Below are positions 50,541 through 58,522 of a stretch of DNA of 64,000 nt, piece after piece. Each line of letters begins with the position of its first letter. Position 1 is the stretch's first letter. Made by a program: the position numbers and the translations under genes. Below the pieces are notes generated by a model that was not told where the DNA came from, ran no database searches, and saw only the letters and a list, made by a program, of their open reading frames with translations. Origin of the DNA: Myxococcales bacterium (lineage in GTDB: Bacteria; Myxococcota_A; Polyangia; Polyangiales; Polyangiaceae); NCBI GenBank assembly GCA_016794345.1, contig JAEUKE010000127.1:1-64000 (forward strand), read 5' to 3'.

Positions 50541-51845
50541 TCAACCGAGCGCAGAGCGCACGCTCTCGCCCACGATCTGCAGCAGCTCCTCCAGATCCGG
50601 AAGCGGGATGTTCAGCGGCGGCGCCACATACACGGTGTCGCCGAGCGGCCGGAGATAGGCCCCGAGCTCGCGAGCCTTCTCGTGCGCCCGCCACCCCGCG
50701 GCGCCCAGGTACCCGCCGGAGCCGAGGTCGACCGCGCCCACCATGCCGATCGCGCGTGCGTCGCGGCAGCCCTCGACCCGCCCGAGAGCAGCGAACGCGT
50801 CGGCGATCTTCTTCGCCCGGAGCTCGATGCCCTCGAGGACACGCTCGTCATCGAAGACGCGGAGCACCTCGAGGGCGACGCGAGCCCCGAGCGGGTTGCC
50901 GCAGAACGAGTGTCCGTAATAGAAGGCGGCGTCGGCCGGGCCGAAGAACGCCTCGAACACGCGATCCGAGGCGAGGGTCGCGGCCATCGGGAGCATGCCG
51001 CCGGAGAAGCCCTTCGCGGTCGCGAGGATGTCGGGCGAGACACCCGCGTGATCCACGGCCCAGAACGGGCCGGTCCGCCCGTACCCGGTGAACACCTCGT
51101 CGGCGACGAAGAGGATGTCGTGCCGATCACACGCCTGTCGGGCGGAGCGGAGGAAGGCAGGCGTGTAGATCTTCATGCCCTCGGCCCCCTGGAGGATGGG
51201 CTCGAGCACGACCGCGGCGACACCGTCCTGGTGTTCGTCGAGGACACGCGCGAGCGCGGAGGACGCGACCTCGCCAATCTCGTCTCCGAAGGGCGGGGGC
51301 TCGACGAAGACGACATCCATCAGGACGCCGGCGTACGGCCGGCGGAACACCTCGACGCCGCCGAGCGCGGTCACGCCGAGCGTCTCGCCGTGGAACGCGC
51401 CCTGCAGCGAGACGAAGCGGGTCCGCTCGGGGCGGCCCCTGCGGCGCTGGTAGCCGAGCGCCATCTTGATCGCCGCCTCCAGCGCAGTCGAGCCGTCGTC
51501 GCTGTAGAAGACACGCGTCAGCCCACGCGGCGCCCGCGCGACGAGCGCCTCGGCCAGGAGCGCGGCAGGCTCGTGTGTGGTTCCCGCGAGCGCTACGTGT
51601 GCGAGCGTCCGCGCCTGCTCGGTCAGCGCCTCCACCAGCCGCGGGTGCCCATGCCCCAGCGCGGCCACCCACCAGCTCGCGTTCGCGTCGATGTACGAGC
51701 GCCCGCTCTTGTCCCAGATACGCGCGCCAGCGGCGCGATCGATGACAAACGGGTCAGCTTGCTCGATGTAGCGCTCCATCTGGGTGTAGGGGTGCCAGAC
51801 GTAGCGTTTGTCGAGCGCCACGATCTCTTCTCGTGCGCGTGTCAC
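50541..51845 (-). CDS. bioA: Adenosylmethionine-8-amino-7-oxononanoate aminotransferase BioA
   Basis: 434 residues, normal for BioA, which makes 7,8-diaminopelargonate in biotin synthesis using S-adenosylmethionine as amino donor. The BioA-type start VWHPYTQM is present, PLP lysine is Lys278 in ATAKGFSGG, and DEVFTGYGRTG and GNPLG are typical. The GTG at 51845 overlaps the TGA of the upstream histidine-kinase gene (GTGA). No other bio genes are in the window, which is unusual; the enzyme is coupled to a sensor kinase gene instead. Confidence 0.93.
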   Translation of the reverse strand: MTRAREEIVALDKRYVWHPYTQMERYIEQADPFVIDRAAGARIWDKSGRSYIDANASWWVAALGHGHPRLVEALTEQARTLAHVALAGTTHEPAALLAEALVARAPRGLTRVFYSDDGSTALEAAIKMALGYQRRRGRPERTRFVSLQGAFHGETLGVTALGGVEVFRRPYAGVLMDVVFVEPPPFGDEIGEVASSALARVLDEHQDGVAAVVLEPILQGAEGMKIYTPAFLRSARQACDRHDILFVADEVFTGYGRTGPFWAVDHAGVSPDILATAKGFSGGMLPMAATLASDRVFEAFFGPADAAFYYGHSFCGNPLGARVALEVLRVFDDERVLEGIELRAKKIADAFAALGRVEGCRDARAIGMVGAVDLGSGGYLGAAGWRAHEKARELGAYLRPLGDTVYVAPPLNIPLPDLEELLQIVGESVRSALG

Positions 51846-53341
51846 TTGGTCTCCGGTGTCTTGAATGGCTCGATGACGGGAGGCAGGATGCGGGCGCGGC
51901 TGCTCCGCGGTCCCTCCGGCGGATCTTCGGGCAGGAATATGCGCACCTCGGTCCCCACGCCGGGCTCGCTCAAGATACGCAGCTGCCCCCCGTGGGCGTC
52001 CACGACCCGCGCCACGATCGCCAGACCGAGCCCGGTCCCCGCCGGCCGCGTGGTGAAGAACGGGTCGAGCGCGCGGCTGCGGACCAAGGTGTCCATACCC
52101 TCGCCGGTGTCGCGGAACACGAGCTTGATCCCCGACAGCGCCGCGGCGTCCGCCGCGCTGTCGCGGCCGCGAGGCCGCTTGCTCGGCGACAGCTCCACGG
52201 TCAGGGTGCCGCCGCTCGACATGGCTTGCACGGCGTTGTTGACCACGTTTTCGATCGCCTGCCGCAGGAGGAGCGGGTCGGCGCGGATACGGCCCAGCGG
52301 CCCGCGCTCGATCACGCGCGCGATGACGTTGACCCGCGAGTCAAGCGGCAAGAGGGCCTTGTCGACGATCTCGCGCACGTTGACGCTCTCCCTCTCGACG
52401 CTGAGCGGCTTGGCGTAGTGCAGCAGATCCCCGACGAGCTGGTTCAGCCGCGCGGTCTCCTCGGAGAGGATGTCGAGGAGCACCTCCCGGTTCTGCTCGC
52501 TGGTTCCGGCGCGCTTCAGCGTGGAGACGGCGTTCGTGATGACGGCGAGCGGGTTCCGCACCTCGTGCGCGACGACCGCCGAGAGCTCACCGATCGCCGC
52601 GAGCTGCTCCTTCCGCACCAGCTCGGACTGCGCGGCACGCAGCTCGCGGAACGAGCGGGCGAGCGCCTCGGATTTTTGGCCGAGCAGCTTCGTCTGCTCG
52701 AAGAGGTGATCGCGCCGGAGGGTGAAGCTCACCACGTACCCGCCGAACACGGCGAACGTGAACGCGGTGTAGCCGAAGCCCTCGAGCTCGGGGCGGCTCG
52801 CCAGCCGAGCCGCCGCGTCGTGGACGACGGTCACCGACAAGGCGCACGCGCCGAGGAACGTGACGAGGCCCGGCGTCCGCCGGAGCAAAAACGACTGGCC
52901 GAGGAGCGCGGTCGCCATGAGGATCGTGAGCGCGACCGCGACGCCTATCACGATCGAGGCCGGGCTCGTCGCGACGTCCTCCCAGGGGCGCCCGATCATG
53001 TCGAGCGCCGCGGCACCGCCGAGGCTGGCCATCCCCGCGAACACAGGCCACAGCTTGGCGCGCGGCAGGGCATAGGGGGTCAGCGCGAAGGCCAACATCG
53101 CCGCGGCGGCGAACCCGTCGACGGGGAGCCGGAGCGCCCCGATGTAGCCGGCGATCCGCGGATCGAGCGCGTGGACGGCCTCGATCCCGGAGTCGAGCAG
53201 CAGAAGAAAGAAGAGCACCGCGAGCTCGGCGGTGCCGGTCTCGGCGTATTTCCTCCGGGCGGACCAGACGCAATACACGCCCGCTGCGGCGTAGAGGGCC
53301 GCAAACGCCGTGAAGAAACCGGATGAGAAGCTCTGGTCCAC
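51842..53341 (-). CDS. Membrane sensor histidine kinase
   Basis: 499 residues from GTG 53341, which has GGGGA seven bases upstream; the frame is open for 300 codons beyond, but only as a shadow of genes on the other strand. The first 205 residues hold about six hydrophobic helices with short loops, a membrane sensor of MASE-like type. Phosphoacceptor His259 is in VVAHEVRNPLAVITNAV; the ATPase domain has NVVNNAVQAM, FRDTGEGMD and GTGLGLAIV. No receiver or cognate regulator adjoins. Divergent from a ferredoxin gene by about 30 bases and overlapping bioA downstream. Confidence 0.88.
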   Translation of the reverse strand: MDQSFSSGFFTAFAALYAAAGVYCVWSARRKYAETGTAELAVLFFLLLLDSGIEAVHALDPRIAGYIGALRLPVDGFAAAAMLAFALTPYALPRAKLWPVFAGMASLGGAAALDMIGRPWEDVATSPASIVIGVAVALTILMATALLGQSFLLRRTPGLVTFLGACALSVTVVHDAAARLASRPELEGFGYTAFTFAVFGGYVVSFTLRRDHLFEQTKLLGQKSEALARSFRELRAAQSELVRKEQLAAIGELSAVVAHEVRNPLAVITNAVSTLKRAGTSEQNREVLLDILSEETARLNQLVGDLLHYAKPLSVERESVNVREIVDKALLPLDSRVNVIARVIERGPLGRIRADPLLLRQAIENVVNNAVQAMSSGGTLTVELSPSKRPRGRDSAADAAALSGIKLVFRDTGEGMDTLVRSRALDPFFTTRPAGTGLGLAIVARVVDAHGGQLRILSEPGVGTEVRIFLPEDPPEGPRSSRARILPPVIEPFKTPETK

Positions 53342-53371
53342 GGAGTGTCCCCATTCTAGCGTCACAGGGCC

Positions 53372-53743
53372 ATGGGCCAGCGAAAGCGATACCTGTTCGT
53401 GTGTGTGAATCGACGGCCGCCGGGGACCCCGAAGGGCTCCTGTGCGACCCGGGGAGCCGAGGCGCTGCACGCGGCGCTCAAGGCCGAGGTCGCCGCGCGC
53501 GGCCTCGCCAAGACCGAGGTCCGCGCGTGCACCTCGAGCTGCCTCGACGTCTGCTGGGCCGGCCCGGTGGTCCACGTCTCGCCCGACGGGACCTTCTACG
53601 GCCGCGTCCAGCTCGCCGACGTCCCCGAGATCTGTGACGCCCTCCAGAAGGGCACCGAGGTCGAGCGGCTGAAGCTCGGCCCCGGAGAGTTCGACGCGGA
53701 GACGGCTGGGCCTCAGCTGCCCGAGCTTCCGCCCGAGGGCTGA
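53372..53743 (+). CDS. Thioredoxin-fold [2Fe-2S] ferredoxin
   Basis: 123 residues. Cys11 (FVCVNRRPPGTPKGSC, with Cys24) and the C-terminal cluster ACTSSCLDVCWAGP (Cys53, Cys57, Cys61) give the Cys-x12-Cys ... Cys-x3-Cys arrangement of thioredoxin-like ferredoxins, as in NuoE and the Shethna-type proteins. Cys61 is extra and may not bind the cluster. Likely a small cytoplasmic electron carrier; its redox partner is not in the window. ATG 53372. Confidence 0.85.
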   Translation: MGQRKRYLFVCVNRRPPGTPKGSCATRGAEALHAALKAEVAARGLAKTEVRACTSSCLDVCWAGPVVHVSPDGTFYGRVQLADVPEICDALQKGTEVERLKLGPGEFDAETAGPQLPELPPEG

Positions 53744-53746
53744 GCC

Positions 53747-54178
53747 TTGGGTCTTCGCGTCGTCTTCGCCGAGGAGCTCGAGGGCGCGTTCCGCCTCGGC
53801 CCCTCTGCGCGAGAAGCGCGGATGCGCCTGCGGCTCGGGGGGCAGGCTGCGCTCGGAGCGCTGCTCCGCGGTGAGCCCGTCTCGCTCGACGGAGAGGTCG
53901 CCGCGGACGGCTTCGTCGCGCAGAGCCGGGTCGCCGGCGAGGTCCGGCTCGAACGATCGCGCGCGGAGCTCGCGTATTCGCTCGCGGTGGACGGACCCGG
54001 CGGAGCCGCCCTGCGGGGCACGAGACGTTGCCTCCTGGCCGATCCGTACGCAGGCCTGACGACGCTCGCGCTCGAGCTCGTTCGTGACGGATCTGTCATT
54101 GGATACGCGACCCTTCGATTCGATCCGCGCGGGCCGGGGCGGCGCGGCCTCGCGGGGGTGAAGCTGCAGTGGGTGTGA
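53747..54178 (+). CDS. Unknown 143-residue protein overlapping the DNA methyltransferase gene
   Basis: Starts with TTG 53747, three bases after the ferredoxin stop, so it is coupled to that gene. The protein is beta-rich (RLRLGGQAALGALLRGEPVSL, SRAELAYSLAVDGPGGAALRG, VIGYATLRFDPRG) with no Cys-rich or catalytic motif. It has no signal peptide. Its TGA overlaps the GTG of the methyltransferase. Codon use is normal. I recognise no family. Confidence 0.6.
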   Translation: MGLRVVFAEELEGAFRLGPSAREARMRLRLGGQAALGALLRGEPVSLDGEVAADGFVAQSRVAGEVRLERSRAELAYSLAVDGPGGAALRGTRRCLLADPYAGLTTLALELVRDGSVIGYATLRFDPRGPGRRGLAGVKLQWV

Positions 54179-56013
54179 AGCAGTCCTCCGGCCACGGCGC
54201 CGCGAGCCTTCGCCGCGCCGGGCGCCGCCTGTTCGCCGACCACGCCACGCGCGGTGGCTCCCCAAGCGCCGCCGACCGGGCGCAGACGACCGTCGCGATC
54301 CGCCGGAGCGTCGTGCTCGCGGTCGCGCGCGCGTGGGGCGCGAGCGTGCCGGACGAGGGCACGCTCGCGCACGGCACGATCGACCTCCCCCGACCCGAGC
54401 CGGGTCGGTTCGCGTGGTCGCTCGGAGCGGTGTACGAGGGGCTCCTCGAGCTCGAGGTCGCGCCGGACGGCCGGGTGATCGACTCGATCGGGCGGCGGCG
54501 AGCCGGCGCGCACTTCACGTCCCCCGAGGTCGCGGACGACGTGGCGCGGCGGGCGCTCGCGCCGCTCGTCGCCGCGCGAGCGCGAGGGCCGCTGTTGGTC
54601 TGCGACCCGGCGATGGGATCAGGCGTCTTCCTGTCGGCGGCGGCGCGTTTCCTCTCGTCTTCCCTCGGCGTCGACCTCCCTCTCGTCGTCGCCGAGTGGC
54701 TCTTCGGGATCGATCGCGATCCGACCGCCGTCCTGGTTGCCAGGATCGCGCTCGCGCACCTCGGTGGGCTACGTCCGGAGGACCTCGCGGTCCGGCTGGT
54801 CGCTGGCGACGCGGTCGTCTCGCCCCGTGGCGCGCCGGCCGAGCTCGCGTCCGAGGCGCTGAGCTGGGAGGACACGTTCCCCGACGTCTTCGCGCGGGGC
54901 GGGTTCGACGCCGTCGTGGGCAACCCACCCTGGGTCGCGTACGCCGGGAGGGCGGCGCAGCCGCTCTCCCCATCTTTGCACGCCTACTTCCGCGCTCGAT
55001 ATCCCGCGTTCGCTGGGTACCGCACGCTGCACGGCCTGTTCGTGTCTCGCGCCGCCGAGGTCCTCGCGCCGGGCGGTCGCCTGGGGCTCGTGGTGCCGAC
55101 GTCGATGGCCGACCTCGCCGGGTACGCGCCGGCCCGCGGCGCACACGACGCGCTCGCGCGGCCCGACGAGGACTTGCCGGACTATGGGTCGGACGCCTTC
55201 GACGGAGTGTTTCAACCTGCGATGGCCATCCTGTCCACGCGCCGCGCCACGGCGGAGGTCGTGGTTGGCGACGAGTGGGCGCTCGCTCGCGCCGATCTCG
55301 ACGATGCGACGCGCGCCATCCTGGAGCGTTGCGAGCGGCTCGGCCGTGTCCCGCCGGAGCTCTTCGGCGAGCGGGGCTTCCAGACGTCGAGCGGCGATCT
55401 GGCCAGGCTCTCGGCCACGCCGGTGGCGAAGCGAACGGTCGGGCTCCGCGCCGGAAGAGACGTGCGTCCGTTCGAGCTCGGCCCTCCTTCCCTGTTCGCC
55501 GATCCGGCCGAGCTCGGCGGTCGCCTCCGCGATCCCGAGGTGTGGCGCGCCGTGGCCGGATACGTGCGCCAGACAGCGCGTTACCCCATGGCGGCGCAGG
55601 CCGACGGGACACCCTTCCGCAACTCGATCCTCGCGGTGTTCGGGGCGGCCGATCTCCCGACCGACGGGGTGCTCGCGTACCTGAATAGCTGGCCGCTCCG
55701 CTTCCTGCATTACATGCGGTTTCGCGACGCACGGCAGGGGATGCCGCAGCTCAAGATCGGCCATTTGCGGAGCTTGCCCATCCCTGCCGGCGGGGGCCCG
55801 TGGCTCGGCGATCTCGCGCGGCTCGGGCGATCGCTCGGCGCGCGAAACGACGGCATCGACGCGGAGAGCCAGGCTCGTATCGACTCGATCGTGAGCGACG
55901 CGCTGGGGCTCGATGCCGGCTCGAGGGAGCGCGTCGCCCGCTTCTCGCGTGAGGAGGGCGCGATGGTTCGGCCGCGCGCCAGCAAGGCCCCGTCGTCCCC
56001 CGCGGCCGGGTGA
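54175..56013 (+). CDS. Orphan Eco57I/TaqI-type N6-adenine DNA methyltransferase
   Basis: 612 residues. The N-terminal part has LGAVYEGLLE, an element typical of type IIG and Eco57I-like enzymes. Motif I DPAMGSGVF (about 144-152) binds SAM and NPPW (about 250) is the catalytic motif IV. The C-terminal half would be the target-recognition domain, ending with MPQLKIGHLRSLPIP. The N-terminus is too short for the PD-(D/E)XK nuclease found in type IIG fusions, and no nuclease gene is nearby, so it seems a solitary methyltransferase. GTG 54175 overlaps the previous TGA (GTG 54169 also open). Confidence 0.85.
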   Translation: MKQSSGHGAASLRRAGRRLFADHATRGGSPSAADRAQTTVAIRRSVVLAVARAWGASVPDEGTLAHGTIDLPRPEPGRFAWSLGAVYEGLLELEVAPDGRVIDSIGRRRAGAHFTSPEVADDVARRALAPLVAARARGPLLVCDPAMGSGVFLSAAARFLSSSLGVDLPLVVAEWLFGIDRDPTAVLVARIALAHLGGLRPEDLAVRLVAGDAVVSPRGAPAELASEALSWEDTFPDVFARGGFDAVVGNPPWVAYAGRAAQPLSPSLHAYFRARYPAFAGYRTLHGLFVSRAAEVLAPGGRLGLVVPTSMADLAGYAPARGAHDALARPDEDLPDYGSDAFDGVFQPAMAILSTRRATAEVVVGDEWALARADLDDATRAILERCERLGRVPPELFGERGFQTSSGDLARLSATPVAKRTVGLRAGRDVRPFELGPPSLFADPAELGGRLRDPEVWRAVAGYVRQTARYPMAAQADGTPFRNSILAVFGAADLPTDGVLAYLNSWPLRFLHYMRFRDARQGMPQLKIGHLRSLPIPAGGGPWLGDLARLGRSLGARNDGIDAESQARIDSIVSDALGLDAGSRERVARFSREEGAMVRPRASKAPSSPAAG

Positions 56014-56072
56014 GCCGGGCATGGACCATTCGCGCGGATGACCCGCCTCCGGCTCCATGCCATGCTGACCGC

Positions 56073-56630
56073 GTGAAACGCCTCGATCCCAAGCGCTCAG
56101 TGGTGCTCGTGGTGGACGTTCAGGAGCGGCTCGTGGCCGCGATGCCGCCGGACGCGATGACGGCGCTCACGCGCGCCGCGAACATCTTGCTCGAGGCCGC
56201 GTCGGCGCTGGGCGTCCACGTCATCGCGACGGAGCAATACCCCCAGGGGCTCGGGCCTACCGTGCCCACCCTCCGCGAGAAGCTCACCGCGGCCGGCGCG
56301 CCGATCCTGGAGAAGGTCGAGTTCGCCGCCGTCGAGGCGCCGGGCTTCTCGGCAGCGTGGGAGGCCACAAAAGGCCGCACGGCGATCGTCCTCGGCATGG
56401 AGACACACGTCTGCGTCTTCCAGACCGTGCGCGAGCTCGCGCAGCGCGGCGTCGAGGTGCATGTCCCCATCGACGGCGTCGCTTCGCGACGCGACGATCA
56501 CCGGCAGGTCGGCCTCGAGCTGTGCCGCGCCGCGGGGGCCACGGTCACGACGGCCGAGACGGTCGTGTTCGATTGGCTCGCGCGTGCGGGGGGCGACGCC
56601 TTCAAGCGGATCTCGAAGGCCGTGAGGTAG
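56073..56630 (+). CDS. Isochorismatase-fold cysteine hydrolase
   Basis: 185 residues from GTG 56073. Asp in VVLVVDVQERLVAAM, Lys in LEKVEF and nucleophilic Cys in GMETHVCVFQT are the catalytic triad of the isochorismatase-like hydrolases (nicotinamidase, N-carbamoyl amidases, YcaC). VIATEQYPQGLG is a typical loop. Substrate unclear. The last 29 bases overlap the 3' end of the convergent gene. Confidence 0.88.
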   Translation: MKRLDPKRSVVLVVDVQERLVAAMPPDAMTALTRAANILLEAASALGVHVIATEQYPQGLGPTVPTLREKLTAAGAPILEKVEFAAVEAPGFSAAWEATKGRTAIVLGMETHVCVFQTVRELAQRGVEVHVPIDGVASRRDDHRQVGLELCRAAGATVTTAETVVFDWLARAGGDAFKRISKAVR

Positions 56631-57321
56631 CGGAGGACGACGCGAGCGCGTCGCCTCCGGCCATCCAACCGAGCGCACGCGCGACGAGGGCGTGTGCGCC
56701 CGACTCCACCACCTCCCCGTGGGCCACGACGGCCGAGTCGAAGGGGAGGGCGAGGAGAGCGCGGGCGCTCCGGGCCGCCTCCGCGCGGTCCTTCACGAAG
56801 AAGCGCCACGCGCGGCTCTGGCCGAGCTTTCCGTGGCAACCGACGAGCCACAGCGCGACGTGCGCGACGAGCCCCTCCGGTCGCGTCACGTTGAACACGA
56901 GATCCGTGAGGATGACCGTGCGAGACGGCTCGTGGAAGAACACGTGCTCGTCCACCGACGGCGCGCCCTCGATCTTCACCGCGCGGACCGTGGCGGCGAG
57001 CGCCTCGGGTAGGCCGTCCTCCAGCAGCGCGTCGATCCGCAGCTCGGGGCACTTCTTGGTGAGGCCTCGAGGCGCCAGCACTCTCGCTTCCGGCCATCGC
57101 GTGGTGGCTTCTGCGAGGTAGAGGTGGTGAAGCAGGTTGGGGGCGACGAGAAAACGAACCGGTCCCAGGGCCTCGACCCGAGCCACGACGTCCGTCGTCA
57201 GCCGGATGGGCGAGACGAGAGCGACCCCGCCGTCCTCGAGCGGCAGGGCCGTCATGCGCGTGGGCATGCGGAAGCCGCCCGGAAGCACCTGGGACATCGC
57301 GAAGCTCTCGATCGTGGTCAT
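56602..57321 (-). CDS. DUF4336-family protein (metallo-beta-lactamase-like fold)
   Basis: 239 residues from ATG 57321. The pattern VRFLVAPNLLHHLYLAEATTRWPEARVLAP and TVILTDLVFNV fits DUF4336 proteins, which resemble the metallo-beta-lactamase fold; the His pair (LLHH) and Asp could bind metal. Function unknown. Divergent from the marR-type gene with only 48 bases between, filled by two operator-like palindromes, so it is probably repressed by that regulator. Its 3' end overlaps the isochorismatase gene. Confidence 0.75.
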   Translation of the reverse strand: MTTIESFAMSQVLPGGFRMPTRMTALPLEDGGVALVSPIRLTTDVVARVEALGPVRFLVAPNLLHHLYLAEATTRWPEARVLAPRGLTKKCPELRIDALLEDGLPEALAATVRAVKIEGAPSVDEHVFFHEPSRTVILTDLVFNVTRPEGLVAHVALWLVGCHGKLGQSRAWRFFVKDRAEAARSARALLALPFDSAVVAHGEVVESGAHALVARALGWMAGGDALASSSATSRPSRSA

Positions 57322-57330
57322 GGCACTTAG

Positions 57331-57366
57331 TCAAGCACGCTTGACCAAGTTGTCAAGTATGCTTGA
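57331..57366. promoter_or_regulatory. Twin MarR-type operators
   Basis: TCAAGCACGCTTGA (57331-57344) has perfect six-base arms around AC; TCAAGTATGCTTGA (57353-57366) has one mismatch. Both are preceded by G and followed by CCAA, so they form a 22-bp-period direct repeat on one face of the helix, filling the gap between the two divergent start codons. Confidence 0.8.
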
Positions 57367-57369
57367 CCA

Positions 57370-57849
57370 ATGGCGCAGGACCGAGACGACGCCGCTTATC
57401 GAGCCGAGCTCGAGCAGGCCAAACACGCGAGCACGCTCCAGCTCTTGTTCCGAGCGGCGCGTCTGCTCGATGAAGAAGCGCTCCGCCGCGTGGCTGCGAA
57501 GCCCGGTCGCCCGCGGCTGCGTCGGGCGCACACGAGCCTCTTGCCGCACATCGATCTAGACGGCACCCGCGTGACCGACCTCGCCGAGCGGCTCGGGGTC
57601 ACGAAGCAGGCGGTCTCGCAGCTCGTCGCGGATCTGGAGGACCTCGGTGTCCTCGAGCGCGCCGCGGACCCCGCCGACGCGCGCGCGCGGCTGGTCCGCT
57701 TCACGGCGCGCGGGCGCGCGGGGCTGCTCGATGGGCTCGCGACGCTGCGGGAGCTAGAGGCCGAGTGTGCGGAGGTCGTCGGCGCGCGCCGCATGGAAGA
57801 GCTGCGGCGCGCGCTCGTCGCCCTGAACGATCACCTCACGGACAAGTGA
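57370..57849 (+). CDS. MarR-family transcriptional regulator
   Basis: 159 residues. Winged helix: RAHTSLLPHIDLDGTRVTDLAERLGVTKQAVSQLVADLE with the recognition helix at VTKQAVSQLV, then the wing (ADPADARARLVRF). ATG 57370 is only three bases from operator 2 and no ribosome-binding site is seen, so binding there would block its own transcription. The target is likely itself and the divergent DUF4336 gene. Its stop overlaps the end of the convergent lipoprotein gene by 14 bases. Confidence 0.9.
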   Translation: MAQDRDDAAYRAELEQAKHASTLQLLFRAARLLDEEALRRVAAKPGRPRLRRAHTSLLPHIDLDGTRVTDLAERLGVTKQAVSQLVADLEDLGVLERAADPADARARLVRFTARGRAGLLDGLATLRELEAECAEVVGARRMEELRRALVALNDHLTDK

Positions 57850-58342
57850 CCGTCGTGCCGTTCACGGTGGGCAACGTGCTGAGCCCGCAGAGCACGTCGC
57901 AGCCTTGCCCGAAGTTGCAATTCGTCACGGTGCAGCCGGAAGCCGGACAGGTGACGTCGCAGTCGGAGCCCTCGCAGTCGACGGTGCAGGAGGTCGAGGC
58001 GCTGCACTCGACGTCGCAGGTGGTGTTCCCGTTGCACTCCACCGAGCAGGTCGAGCCCGGGTTGCACTGCAGGTCGCAGTCCGGCCCGCCGGCGGGGCAA
58101 GACAGATCGCAGCTCTCCTCGTCGCCGCAGACGCAGTTGTTCCCTGCGTCGTTGCAGACGAGCGGCCCCGAGCCGGTGCTGCCTCCCGTGGTCGTGCCCG
58201 AGGTCTTTCCGGAGCCCGACGTGTCGCCGCTGCTGCCTGCGCCCTCACCACTTCCGCCCTCCCCCTCACCGTCGTCATCCACGACGACGCAGGCAGCGAG
58301 CGAGAGCGCGAGCACGACCGAGAGACCCTTCACAAGCATCAT
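57836..58342 (-). CDS. Small lipoprotein with a regular Cys ladder
   Basis: 168 residues from ATG 58342, with AGGAG upstream. Signal peptide MMLVKGLSVVLALSLAAC, Gly/Ser linker, then about 90 residues with some 20 Cys in a repeated scheme such as SCDLSCPAGGPDCDLQC and TCSVECNGNTTCDVEC. The spacing suggests a stacked beta-ladder with Cys pairs on each rung, either disulfide-bonded or metal-binding. No known family. A sigma-54-like promoter (58398-58411) and an activator-type palindrome (58458-58502) lie just upstream, next to the NtrC-type gene. Confidence 0.75.
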   Translation of the reverse strand: MMLVKGLSVVLALSLAACVVVDDDGEGEGGSGEGAGSSGDTSGSGKTSGTTTGGSTGSGPLVCNDAGNNCVCGDEESCDLSCPAGGPDCDLQCNPGSTCSVECNGNTTCDVECSASTSCTVDCEGSDCDVTCPASGCTVTNCNFGQGCDVLCGLSTLPTVNGTTVTCP

Positions 58343-58397
58343 AGAAGCTCCTCTTTTCCGGACGGCTGCCCTGGAGCGCCGTCGAGGAGAAGCCTTC

Positions 58398-58411
58398 GCA
58401 AGAGCCTTGCC
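58398..58411 (-). promoter_or_regulatory. Sigma-54-type (-24/-12) promoter of the Cys-ladder lipoprotein gene
   Basis: On the minus strand GGCAAGGCTCTTGC has the essential GG-N10-GC, with GGCA and TTGC matching the consensus TGGCAC-N5-TTGC apart from two mismatches. Transcription would start near 58386, about 44 bases before the ATG. Confidence 0.6.
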
Positions 58412-58457
58412 GACCGCCCGTGGCGCGCAACTCGGCGTGATCCGAGGCCGAGCGGCG

Positions 58458-58502
58458 GGCAGGCTGCTGCATCGATGCAGCAGCTTGCCGGATCGATGCA
58501 GC
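58458..58502. promoter_or_regulatory. Near-perfect 32-base palindrome plus extra half-site (putative activator site)
   Basis: 58463-58484 is a perfect 22-base palindrome centred on CATCGATG; four more pairs with one G-T wobble extend it to 58458-58489. GATCGATGCAGC recurs at 58491-58502, giving a third half-site. Its centre is about 87 bases from the predicted start of the lipoprotein transcript, where enhancer-binding proteins act. As RNA it would be a hairpin after the NtrC gene, so a terminator role is an alternative. Confidence 0.65.
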
Positions 58503-58522
58503 GCCCGGGGCCGGCTCGGACC

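Noticed and set aside
53342..54265. Extension of the membrane histidine kinase frame
   Set aside because: Opposite to ferredoxin and unknown genes; the first TM helix follows GTG 53341 directly.
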